A stretch of 10,603 bases of DNA, from assembly GCA_002419215.1 (NCBI GenBank), contig DIFQ01000004.1, positions 1 to 10,603 of the forward strand. Direction: 5' to 3'. Below, piece by piece: positions 1 through 5,085 of this stretch. The translations under genes and the position numbers were made by a program. The DNA is from Syntrophaceae bacterium UBA5744. GTDB lineage: Bacteria; Desulfobacterota; Syntrophia; Syntrophales; UBA2192. Within the stretch, counting starts at the first letter, position 1. Every line of letters starts with the position of its first letter. The notes beneath the pieces are model-generated. The model was not told the origin of the DNA. It saw nothing but the letters and a program-made list of their open reading frames with translations, and made no database searches.

Positions 1-70
1 GAGGTGAGGGGGACTGTTCTTCGTACCTTTTTCACCCTCACCCCGGCCCTCTCCCCTCAAGGGAGAGGGA
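1..70. repeat. REP-like intergenic palindrome (GGGAGAGGG type)
   Basis: Two nested perfect inverted repeats are visible. GGTGAGGG at 3-10 pairs with CCCTCACC at 35-42, and CCCTCTCCC at 47-55 pairs with GGGAGAGGG at 61-69 across a 5-nt loop. CCCTCACCCC followed by CCCTCTCCC and its complement is the form of a dispersed intergenic repeat common in many Gram-negative genomes. It lies outside any gene. The element may begin before the window. Confidence 0.65.
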
Positions 71-97
71 GACAAAGGAAGTGAGCTCTATAGGTTC

Positions 98-202
98 GGC
101 TCGTAATGACCCATTTTTGAGCTGTTTATTAGGAGCATCCGAAGGGAGCGCGGCAATCCCCGTAAAACGAGATCGCCGCGTCGCTATGCTCCTCGCGATG
201 AC
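98..202. repeat. REP-like element with AATGAC/GATGAC ends
   Basis: GGAGCAT at 132-138 pairs perfectly with ATGCTCC at 186-192. Inside these arms CGCGGCAATC (149-158) faces GATCGCCGCG (171-180) with one mismatch, around a short loop, giving a long interrupted hairpin. The right edge, CTCCTCGCGATGAC, and the similar CTCGTAATGAC at about 100-110 resemble the ends of the widespread GTCATTGCGAGG-type dispersed repeat. The two edges have the same orientation, so the left one may be the remnant of a second copy. An open frame from 81 crosses this repeat into the downstream gene but is not credible as coding. Confidence 0.65.
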
Positions 203-272
203 ACACTGTTCCTTGCCGGTCTTGGACTGCATTCAGAAGGGCAGGAGAGAACAAGGGAAGGGAAATATTCTC

Positions 273-803
273 ATGTCACAAGAAGTCTATCAGGCTATAA
301 TGGACCTTCTGCAGCGGATGGGAATTCCTTACGACGAGATCGAGCACGCGCCCGTCGGCTCCTGCGAAGAGTCGCTCGCCTTTCGCGGGCAGGCAGGCTG
401 GAGCGGCGCGAGCAGCAAGTGCATCCTCCTCAAGGCCAAGGGGAAATACTACCTGCTGGTTACGACGGCCGAGAAGGAGATCAAGGCCCGGCTCTTCAAG
501 AAGGAGTTCGGCACGAAGGACATCCGCTTTGCTAACCGGGAGGAGCTGATGGAAGTGACCGGGTGCGACCCCGGTTCGGTTCCTCCCTTCGGCCACCGGG
601 ACCCGTCGATTCCCTTCTACGTGGACGAGAATATTCTGCGGTCCGAGCACTTCATGTTCAACCCCGCCATGCCCACAAAGAGCTTCCGGGTCCGAACCGG
701 GGACCTCCAGCGGATCTACGCCTCCATCCCCAACCCTGTCAGCACCTTCGGCGAAGACGAGGACGAGCGCTTCGTGATCCGGAAAGTAGAGAAGACCGCA
801 TGA
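273..803 (+). CDS. YbaK/EbsC-family aminoacyl-tRNA deacylase-like protein
   Basis: A 176-residue cytoplasmic protein that looks like a stand-alone trans-editing domain of the YbaK/EbsC/ProX family. These proteins hydrolyse mischarged aminoacyl-tRNA, typically Cys- or Ala-tRNA(Pro); the substrate here cannot be told. Visible family traits are an N-terminal helix (1-17), the strand around GIPYDEIEHAP (17-27), a lysine in SSKCILLK (K49) at the place of the catalytic-pocket lysine, and GSVPPFGH (101-108), the usual GxxPPFG loop. The start at 273 is chosen because AAGGGAAGGG lies just upstream and the family homology begins there. The same frame is open from 81, but that stretch is repeat DNA. Its stop overlaps the next start (ATGA), so the two are probably co-translated. 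The C-terminal part (about 118-176) is longer than in minimal YbaK proteins. No clear promoter is seen upstream. Confidence 0.85.
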   Translation: MSQEVYQAIMDLLQRMGIPYDEIEHAPVGSCEESLAFRGQAGWSGASSKCILLKAKGKYYLLVTTAEKEIKARLFKKEFGTKDIRFANREELMEVTGCDPGSVPPFGHRDPSIPFYVDENILRSEHFMFNPAMPTKSFRVRTGDLQRIYASIPNPVSTFGEDEDERFVIRKVEKTA

Positions 804-1459
804 GCCGGAATGACCCGACACACGGCGATGACCATGCACACGGCATCTTCGGCCCTGAGCCGATGACGGTCCTGACGGATGTTCTCCTGGCGGCAGCGGC
901 CGTCTTCGGCGGCGTGAAAATTTATGGCGTCTCCGCCGCCCCGGTGCATCTCTACTTCGCGCTGTCGTTCTTCCTGATCGCCCTGGGCACGCTGGCCGGG
1001 GCGACGATCCATGCGATCCGGCACACCTCCCTGGTGTCCCGGGTGCCGCTTCTCTGGAGGATCACGGGGATCGCCGTGGGAACTTCGGTGATGGCCATGC
1101 TGGCCGCGACCTTTTACCACATCCTCCCTGCCGACTACGCCGACCTGCTCCGGTGGACCGTCCTGGGCCTTTCGATCATCTATGCCGCCTGGATCTGGCG
1201 TGATTACCGCTTTCGAAACGTCATGGTCTTCTACTCGATTTCCATGGCATTCATCCTCGGGGCCATGGCATTGAACTATGTCTCGACGGGCTCGCCGGGG
1301 GCGAAGCTCATCGTCGTCGGGATCCTCATCAGCTTCGGCGCAGCCGCCGTCCAGCGAAGCGGGTTCAAACTGGCCAGGCACTTCAACCACAACGACATCT
1401 ACCACGTCATCCAGCTCATTGGTCTGTACTTCTTCTATAAAGGGGCCCTCCTTCTCTAG
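800..1459 (+). CDS. Seven-helix integral membrane protein, function unknown
   Basis: A 219-residue protein with about seven hydrophobic segments (roughly residues 22-38, 47-70, 83-103, 114-132, 139-160, 167-185 and 203-219). A short His-rich N-terminus (H8, H12, H14) precedes the first helix, which starts with EPMTVLTD. H71 and H75 lie at the end of helix 2. NHNDIYH (H197, D199, H202) lies at the start of the last helix, followed by QLIGLYFFYKG. Conserved-looking His/Asp at these places recalls the CREST superfamily (alkaline ceramidase, PAQR/hemolysin III), but the serine of the S-x3-H motif before the helix-2 histidine is absent, so this is only a fold-level suggestion. It may belong to an uncharacterised membrane family. 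The start overlaps the upstream stop by 4 nt, implying translational coupling. The role in relation to the tRNA-editing partner is unknown. Confidence 0.8.
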   Translation: MSRNDPTHGDDHAHGIFGPEPMTVLTDVLLAAAAVFGGVKIYGVSAAPVHLYFALSFFLIALGTLAGATIHAIRHTSLVSRVPLLWRITGIAVGTSVMAMLAATFYHILPADYADLLRWTVLGLSIIYAAWIWRDYRFRNVMVFYSISMAFILGAMALNYVSTGSPGAKLIVVGILISFGAAAVQRSGFKLARHFNHNDIYHVIQLIGLYFFYKGALLL

Positions 1460-1520
1460 TCGTCGACCGCTTTGATGCCCGGCAGCTCGCGCCATCCATC
1501 GGCCGTCGCGATGCCCCGAT

Positions 1521-1608
1521 GAAGGTAAGAAGGTGAGAGGTTGAGATGGTTGGCGATGTCGCAGCCTTACTGACTTCCGACCTTCACACCTTCTTACCCT
1601 CTCACCTT
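1521..1608. repeat. Inverted pair of degenerate 8-nt repeat arrays
   Basis: On the plus strand, four 8-nt units run without gaps from 1522 to 1553 (AAGGTAAG, AAGGTGAG and two diverged units). From 1577 to 1608 four units of the same type run on the minus strand. The arms are partly complementary: 1530-1545 matches the complement of 1593-1608 at 14 of 16 positions, so a long hairpin with a 47-nt loop is possible. There is no T tract after it, so it is not a canonical terminator. It lies between the membrane-protein gene and the hsp20 promoter. Confidence 0.7.
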
Positions 1609-1623
1609 CTATTCCTGCCGGTC

Positions 1624-1653
1624 TTGACAAGGCAAAAATCTGTTTTATTTTAT
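1624..1653 (+). promoter_or_regulatory. Candidate sigma70-type promoter of the hsp20 operon
   Basis: A perfect -35 hexamer TTGACA lies at 1624-1629, followed by an AT-rich stretch at 1643-1653. This offers a -10 at 1646-1651 (TATTTT, 16-nt spacer) or 1648-1653 (TTTTAT, 18-nt spacer). A start near 1660 would give a leader of about 75 nt. The -35 would also fit the heat-shock sigma32 form CTTGAAA loosely, but no CCCCAT-type -10 is present. Confidence 0.55.
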
Positions 1654-1671
1654 CGGCGAGAAACGAAATGG

Positions 1672-1736
1672 GGGTGTCGACGAGAGAAGCACCCGCATGC
1701 AGGAGACAACACTTGAAAGGAGGTTTCGTCAAGATG
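1672..1736 (+). promoter_or_regulatory. Structured hsp20 leader; Shine-Dalgarno enclosed in hairpin
   Basis: GGGTGT (1672-1677) can pair with GCACCC (1689-1694), one G-U. Nearer the gene, CTTGA (1712-1716) pairs perfectly with TCAAG (1729-1733). This encloses the Shine-Dalgarno AAAGGAGG (1716-1723) and abuts the ATG at 1734. An alternative 7-bp pairing joins 1679-1685 to 1724-1730. Small heat-shock genes often carry RNA thermometers in their leaders; no ROSE or FourU consensus is evident here. That it acts as one is inference. Confidence 0.35.
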
Positions 1737-2180
1737 GTCTGGCCGGAATTTGGTCGGTACGGGAGGGTCTGGAGCCCCTGGCGGGAAATGGAGCGGCTGC
1801 AGCAGGACATGAACCGTTTTCTCTCGAGAGAGAGCACGCCTTACTCCACCACGTTTCCCGCGGTCAACATCTGGGCTTCCGATCAGGATGTAATCGTCAC
1901 AGCCGAGGTTCCCGGTGCGGATCCGGAAAATCTCGATATCACGGTCGCCGAGAATGTTCTCAAGCTGACCGGTTCGAGAAAGCCCGAGGAGCTGAAACCG
2001 GGGGAGGTTTCGCACCGCCGGGAGCGCGTAAGCGGCGAGTTTGCACGCACCTTCCGTCTTCCCTACGCCGTGGACTCGGGCAAGGTGGACGCGAGCTACG
2101 AAAAGGGGATCCTGAAGGTCCGGCTGCCGCGTGCGGAGGCGGACAAGCCCAAGAAGATCGCGATCAAATCGCAGAAGTGA
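1734..2180 (+). CDS. Hsp20/alpha-crystallin small heat-shock protein (1st of three)
   Basis: A 148-residue ATP-independent holdase chaperone that would bind unfolding proteins in the cytoplasm as an oligomer. The N-terminal region is aromatic and Arg-rich with an amphipathic REMERLQQDMNRFL segment (about 18-31). The alpha-crystallin domain runs from about 42 to 135, with EVPGADPENLDI and the hallmark A-x3-xGxL motif seen as ASYEKGILKVRLP. The C-terminal anchoring I-x-I motif is IAI in KKIAIKSQK. The start at 1734 is set by a near-perfect GAAAGGAGG 10 nt upstream; an in-frame ATG at 1668 has no ribosome site and lies in the leader. It is the first gene of a three-gene sHSP operon, 18 nt before the next. 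Confidence 0.95.
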   Translation: MVWPEFGRYGRVWSPWREMERLQQDMNRFLSRESTPYSTTFPAVNIWASDQDVIVTAEVPGADPENLDITVAENVLKLTGSRKPEELKPGEVSHRRERVSGEFARTFRLPYAVDSGKVDASYEKGILKVRLPRAEADKPKKIAIKSQK

Positions 2181-2198
2181 TGAAAGGAGGCAAACCTC

Positions 2199-2597
2199 AT
2201 GGCGGAAAAAGAAATGCAGAAGCGTGAGGCTTCCTCGCCCGTTGAAACGGAGAGGACAAAAAACATGAAGGTCTTCATTCCCCGGGTGGACATCTGCGAG
2301 ACCCAGGATGCCATCGTCCTGCTCGCGGACATGCCCGGCGTGGACGAGAAGTCGATCGATATCACCCTCGAGAAAAACGTTCTGACCCTCTCGGGCAGGG
2401 TCGAGCCGGACACCCATGAAGGGTACCGTTCCGCCTACGTGGAATACGAGGCCGGCGACTATGAGAGGGCATTCACCCTGTCCGACGAGATCGACCGCGA
2501 CCGGATCGAGGCATCGGTGAAAAACGGGGTCCTGAAGCTCACCCTCCCGAAGGCGGAGCCCGTGAAGCTCAGGAAGATCAACGTGAAATCAGCTTAA
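2199..2597 (+). CDS. Hsp20/alpha-crystallin small heat-shock protein (2nd of three)
   Basis: A 132-residue small heat-shock protein. It is shorter than its neighbours because it lacks the hydrophobic F/W-rich N-terminal arm. The first 24 residues are charged (MAEKEMQKREASSPVETER) and the alpha-crystallin domain starts almost at once (VFIPRVDICETQDAIVLLADMPG split over strands 2-3). The signature motif appears as ASVKNGVLKLTLPKA, and the C-terminal I-x-V anchor is INV in RKINVKSA. Its ribosome site GAAAGGAGG ends 8 nt before the ATG. The shortened arm suggests a different oligomeric habit from the flanking paralogues, perhaps co-assembly; this is inference. It is probably transcribed with the genes on both sides (gaps 18 and 21 nt). 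Confidence 0.95.
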   Translation: MAEKEMQKREASSPVETERTKNMKVFIPRVDICETQDAIVLLADMPGVDEKSIDITLEKNVLTLSGRVEPDTHEGYRSAYVEYEAGDYERAFTLSDEIDRDRIEASVKNGVLKLTLPKAEPVKLRKINVKSA

Positions 2598-2618
2598 ATC
2601 CCGCAAAGGAGGCACACC

Positions 2619-3137
2619 ATGGCAGGCAAGATCAAGGAACTGGTTCCGGCGGGACAGGGGAAAGAAACCCCGCCCGCGAGACGCGAGGAAGAGTACCCCC
2701 TCTTCTCCCTCCAGAGGGACGTCAACCGGCTCTTCGAGGATTTCTTCCGGGGCTTCGACCTGAGGCCCCTCCGGATGGCCGATGAGAAGTGGGGCGGGTT
2801 CAGCCCGAAGATGGACCTCGAGGAGACTGAGAAGGAGTACCGCATCACGGCCGAGCTTCCCGGGATGGAGGAGAAGGACGTGGAGGTCCTCCTGACGGGC
2901 AACGCGATCACCCTCAAGGGGGAGAAGAAAGAGGAAAAAGAGGAGAAGGACAAGAGCTTCTACCACATGGAACGATCCTACGGGTCCTTCCAGCGGACGG
3001 TCCCGCTGCCCGAGGGGATCGACCTGAAGAAGATCGACGCCGATTTCAGGAACGGCGTACTGACCGTCAGACTCCCCAAAACGGTCAAGGCAAAAACCAG
3101 GAGCAAGAAGGTCCCCGTCAAGGGCGGGAAGAAGTAA
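2619..3137 (+). CDS. Hsp20/alpha-crystallin small heat-shock protein (3rd of three)
   Basis: A 172-residue small heat-shock protein of the common bacterial class-A layout. It has a basic N-terminus, then SLQRDVNRLFEDFFRGFD (the usual LFddFf arm, about residues 29-46), and an alpha-crystallin domain at about 65-160 with ITAELPGMEEKDVEV, a Lys/Glu-rich loop (KGEKKEEKEEKDKSF), the signature ADFRNGVLTVRLPKT and a C-terminal V-x-V anchor (VPV). The ribosome site AAAGGAGG lies just before the ATG. It is the last gene of the operon, followed at once by an intrinsic terminator. Sequence differences from the first two copies are large, so this is not a recent tandem duplication. Confidence 0.95.
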   Translation: MAGKIKELVPAGQGKETPPARREEEYPLFSLQRDVNRLFEDFFRGFDLRPLRMADEKWGGFSPKMDLEETEKEYRITAELPGMEEKDVEVLLTGNAITLKGEKKEEKEEKDKSFYHMERSYGSFQRTVPLPEGIDLKKIDADFRNGVLTVRLPKTVKAKTRSKKVPVKGGKK

Positions 3138-3140
3138 TCA

Positions 3141-3168
3141 AAAGGCCGGTCGCACAGCCGGCCTTTTT
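3141..3168. terminator. Intrinsic terminator, probably bidirectional
   Basis: AAAGGCCGG (3141-3149) and CCGGCCTTT (3158-3166) form a perfect 9-bp stem with an 8-nt loop, followed by further T residues on the plus strand. It begins 3 nt after the third hsp20 stop codon. On the minus strand the stem is followed by TTTTG, so it could also stop transcripts from the convergent metallo-hydrolase gene. Confidence 0.9.
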
Positions 3169-3170
3169 CG

Positions 3171-3232
3171 TGGTTCGTGATCCGTGGCTGGTGACTTGTG
3201 AAAGACGGCCCTGTCGCCTGTAGCCTGATCAG
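3171..3232. repeat. Degenerate heptamer repeat array
   Basis: Immediately after the terminator, five consecutive 7-nt units all starting TG run from 3171 to 3205 (for example TGGTTCG, TGGCTGG, TGACTTG). After a 6-nt slip, three more run from 3212 to 3232 (TGTCGCC, TGTAGCC, TGATCAG). The 3' ends of two convergent genes flank it. The remainder of the gap to 3272 shows nothing else recognisable. Confidence 0.6.
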
Positions 3233-3272
3233 GCACACAGCATGAAGCAGGTGCGTGCGTTACCTTGATGCC

Positions 3273-4058
3273 TCATCCATCCGGAAGCTTGATGACCATC
3301 AGGTCCTCGGCCAGCGTGAGCGGTCCCTGCCAGGTTTTGCGGCACTGTGTCTCGATGTCGACGCCTTCGCACTCGGGGTAGAAGTGGGTGAGAATGAGAC
3401 GCTTCGCTCCCGCTCTTGCCGCCGCCTCTCCCGCCTCGGAAGGGGTCAGGTGCCCGGTCACCTTCATCCCGTCCGGCACCGAGCACTCGCAGACAAAAAG
3501 ATCCGCGTCCCTGGCAAGCTTCACCAGGCCGTCGCAGAGATCCGTGTCTCCGGAATAGGCCACCGTAATGCCGCCAGGCACCTCGACGCGGTACCCGATG
3601 CTGCTTTCGGTGTGTACCACCGGCCGCGACCGGACTGCCATCAGCCCGGCGGCCAGCGCATCCGGCTTCCGGTTGTCCAGCTCCCTCAGGGAGAAGAGAT
3701 CCTCGGGAAGGATGATCCAGTCGCCGTACACGGCGGTGAGCCCGTCGAAAAACTTCCGCAGGCCCCTGGCGCCGGCCAGGGTGAAGGGGCGGCGCCTGCG
3801 ATATGTTTCAGGGTACTTGGTGGCGAAGAGGAATGACACGAGTTCGCCCGAGTGATCGGGGTGAAGGTGGGAGAGCAGGAGCAGATCGATCTCGCCGATC
3901 GTGACTCCCGCCTCGAGAAGCCTGCGCATGGTGCCGGGTCCGATGTCGAAGAGCAGCTTCATGCCCGCCGCCTCGAGGAGGAAGGAGCACGTGCTTCGCC
4001 TCAGTGACGGCACGATCGTGCCGGAACCCAGAATCGTAACGTTTACCATTTCAGCCAT
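3273..4058 (-). CDS. RNase Z-like metallo-beta-lactamase-fold hydrolase
   Basis: A 261-residue cytoplasmic metallo-hydrolase of the RNase Z/ElaC-like branch. Metal ligands are all visible: H64, H66, D68 and H69 in SHLHPDHSGE, H149 in PVVHTESSIGY, D171 in YSGDTD, and H225 in ILTHFYPE. H203 in GHLTPSEAG sits where RNase Z has its H-x-T catalytic motif. The long flexible tRNA-binding arm of true RNase Z is not evident between the third and fourth motifs, and the protein is shorter than ElaC (about 300 residues). tRNA 3' processing is therefore not assured; it may act on another phosphodiester or ester substrate. The start at 4058 is supported by AGGAAGG 7 nt upstream; an in-frame ATG at 4049 has a poorer site. 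It lies 131 nt downstream of the yjbQ-like gene on the same strand, with a repeat array between. Confidence 0.85.
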   Translation of the reverse strand: MAEMVNVTILGSGTIVPSLRRSTCSFLLEAAGMKLLFDIGPGTMRRLLEAGVTIGEIDLLLLSHLHPDHSGELVSFLFATKYPETYRRRRPFTLAGARGLRKFFDGLTAVYGDWIILPEDLFSLRELDNRKPDALAAGLMAVRSRPVVHTESSIGYRVEVPGGITVAYSGDTDLCDGLVKLARDADLFVCECSVPDGMKVTGHLTPSEAGEAAARAGAKRLILTHFYPECEGVDIETQCRKTWQGPLTLAEDLMVIKLPDG

Positions 4059-4104
4059 TGCGTGCCTTCCTGTCGATCCCCGATCCTCGACCTTTTTTCT
4101 TTAC

Positions 4105-4188
4105 TGTCGGCTGTCGACTGTGGGTTGTTGGTTGTTAGTGGCTGGGTGCCGTTCGTTGCCTTCAGCCTGTTGCCTGTGGCCTGCAGCC
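4105..4188. repeat. Twelve-unit heptamer array in perfect register
   Basis: Eighty-four bases divide without insertion or deletion into twelve 7-nt units. The left part follows TGTNGGY (TGTCGGC, TGTTGGT) and the right part TGYNGCC (TGTTGCC, TGCAGCC); three central units are diverged. The array ends one base before the stop codon of the yjbQ-like gene (TCA at 4190-4192). It occupies almost the whole gap to the metallo-hydrolase gene. The same kind of unit occurs at 3212-3225. Confidence 0.75.
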
Positions 4189-4189
4189 T

Positions 4190-4585
4190 TCATCCCTGTA
4201 TGATCTTCACATGGACCTGCCTCGTCCGCGGCCCGTCGAATTCGCAGAAGAAGATCGATTGCCAGGTCCCGAGGACGAGGGCGCCCCCCTCGACGAGCAC
4301 GGTTTCCGAAGCTCCGAAAAGTGATGCCTTGATGTGAGCCGCCGAATTGCCCTCGTTGTGCAGGTAATCCCCGCGCAGGGGGATCGTCCTGTCGAGTTGC
4401 GCCAGGATGTCCCTGGGCACGTCGGGGTCGGCGTTTTCGTTGATCGTCACGGCCGCCGTGGTGTGGGGAACAAAGACAAGGCAGATGCCGCTCTCGACCC
4501 TGCTTTCCCGGAGAAATGACCGCACCTGGGCCGTGATGTCGATCATCTGCTGGCGCGCCTGCGTCTTGACGGAAAACTGTCTCAT
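4190..4585 (-). CDS. yjbQ: YjbQ/UPF0047 family protein (secondary thiamine-phosphate synthase)
   Basis: A 131-residue protein, the full usual length of the YjbQ/UPF0047 family. Family members are small beta-rich trimers with a putative metal site, and some show weak thiamine-phosphate synthase activity; the physiological role is not settled. Family hallmarks are VPHTTAAVTINENADPDV (H41, N49, E50), HNEGNSAAHIKASLFG (H76, N77, E78, H84) and GTWQSIFFCEFDGPRTR near the C-terminus. The start is placed at 4585 because GGGAGGG lies a few bases upstream and homology begins at MRQFSV; a TTG 21 nt further up is in frame but unneeded. No convincing promoter is seen. A perfect inverted repeat (GGGTCCG 4659-4665, CGGACCC 4686-4692) lies about 75-110 nt upstream and could be an operator. 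Confidence 0.93.
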   Translation of the reverse strand: MRQFSVKTQARQQMIDITAQVRSFLRESRVESGICLVFVPHTTAAVTINENADPDVPRDILAQLDRTIPLRGDYLHNEGNSAAHIKASLFGASETVLVEGGALVLGTWQSIFFCEFDGPRTRQVHVKIIQG

Positions 4586-4769
4586 TGCCGACCCTCCCGG
4601 TCTCAAGGTTCCATTAGCCTGCCATCCAGCCCCGGCTGACGAGGTGTCGCTTCTCGCCGGGTCCGTTTATCCATAGCAGATTTTTCGGACCCTTGTCATG
4701 CAAATTCGCCGGAAGTGCCCGTAACCATGTCCCTTTCCTGTTTCCTGTCTCCGAATAAAGAATCCGTCG

Positions 4770-4801
4770 TCAAAGAACGGTCTCTTTGAACGGGGCCGTT
4801 C
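4770..4801. promoter_or_regulatory. Overlapping inverted repeats, possible activator site
   Basis: TCAAAGA (4770-4776) and TCTTTGA (4783-4789) are a perfect inverted repeat. They overlap a second one, GAACGG (4788-4793) with CCGTTC (4796-4801). GAACGG also occurs at 4775-4780, so alternative pairings exist. The block lies about 75-110 nt before the start predicted from the sigma54 promoter, where bacterial enhancer-binding proteins often bind. No known activator consensus is matched, so the role is inference. Confidence 0.35.
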
Positions 4802-4850
4802 CGGTACGATTCGTCGCGGGCGCCCATCATCGGGGTAAGTCTTTGTTTTG

Positions 4851-4866
4851 TGGCACATATTGTGCA
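4851..4866 (+). promoter_or_regulatory. Sigma54 (-24/-12) promoter of the pilus operon
   Basis: TGGCACATATTGTGCA matches the sigma54 consensus TGGCACG-N4-TTGCW at 10 of 12 defined positions. It has the required GG (4852-4853) and GC (4864-4865) exactly 10 nt apart. Transcription would start near 4877 and read rightward into the PilM-PilN gene. The core also forms the inverted repeat GCACA-TAT-TGTGC (4853-4865), so a dimeric regulator site is an alternative reading. Sigma54 control is known for pilin genes in several proteobacteria. Confidence 0.6.
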
Positions 4867-4899
4867 ATCGTTGCGTTGGTTACTCGGGCCTAAAAAAGC

Positions 4900-4927
4900 T
4901 TGACAAACCGAACGAAATAGATAATGG
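4900..4927 (+). promoter_or_regulatory. Second promoter candidate for the pilus operon (sigma70-like)
   Basis: A perfect TTGACA (4900-4905) is followed by GATAAT at 4920-4925 (14-nt spacer, short) or TAATGG at 4922-4927 (16-nt spacer, weak). The same CTTGACAA string begins the hsp20 promoter candidate. It lies just downstream of the sigma54 site, so the operon may have two promoters. The poor -10 choice keeps confidence moderate. Confidence 0.4.
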
Positions 4928-5085
4928 TTTCAAAGGGTTTTCTTCGTCGCGTAACTGTTTATTATCATTCGTGATTTTGGGGCATTTTCGGAAAACCCTC
5001 TCCCGGCAAGGGTTTCAAGGAATTCTGTTCCATTGAAACCGGATGGCCGGCTGTGATGTCGGATTCCGGACAGCCGGGACTTTTT
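4926..5085 (+). promoter_or_regulatory. Leader with alternating stems and terminator-like hairpin
   Basis: Complementary segments follow in series: GGGTTTTC (4935-4942) with GAAAACCC (4991-4998); AAACCCT (4993-4999) with AGGGTTT (5009-5015); GGTTTCAA (5011-5018) with TTGAAACC (5033-5040). A further GGTTTCAA lies at 4926-4933. Because partners overlap, these stems exclude one another. Last, CCGGCTGT (5047-5054) pairs perfectly with ACAGCCGG (5070-5077), followed 3 nt later by TTTTT (5081-5085), a terminator-like hairpin 17 nt before the start codon. This resembles a transcription attenuator or riboswitch, but no known aptamer class was recognised. Confidence 0.45.

Noticed and set aside
81..272. 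N-terminal extension of the deacylase gene back to 81
   Set aside because: The added residues come from REP-like repeat DNA, no ribosome site precedes 81, and family similarity starts at 273 with a good AAGGGAAGGG upstream.
1624..1653. Sigma32 heat-shock promoter for the hsp20 operon
   Set aside because: CTTGACA is near the -35 form, but no CCCCAT-like -10 occurs at a usable distance.
716..1837. Long minus-strand open frame across the membrane-protein gene
   Set aside because: It runs through repeat DNA and the hsp20 promoter, has low-complexity Asp/Arg/Gly composition and no ribosome site.
4671..4699. Promoter for the yjbQ-like gene (ATGACA with CTATGG, 17-nt spacer, minus strand)
   Set aside because: The -10 match is too poor to call; only the GGGTCCG/CGGACCC inverted repeat there is clear.
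4926..5040. CRISPR repeats, because GGTTTCAA occurs twice and TTGAAACC once
   Set aside because: Only 8-nt matches, no regular spacing, no repeat of 24-37 nt and no cas genes; they are better read as leader stems.
4980..5085. Cyclic di-GMP (GEMM) riboswitch before the pilus operon
   Set aside because: The conserved core bases expected for GEMM-I, such as CACGCACAGGGCAAACC, are not present; AGCCGGG alone is chance. GEMM-II could not be excluded by eye but nothing points to it.
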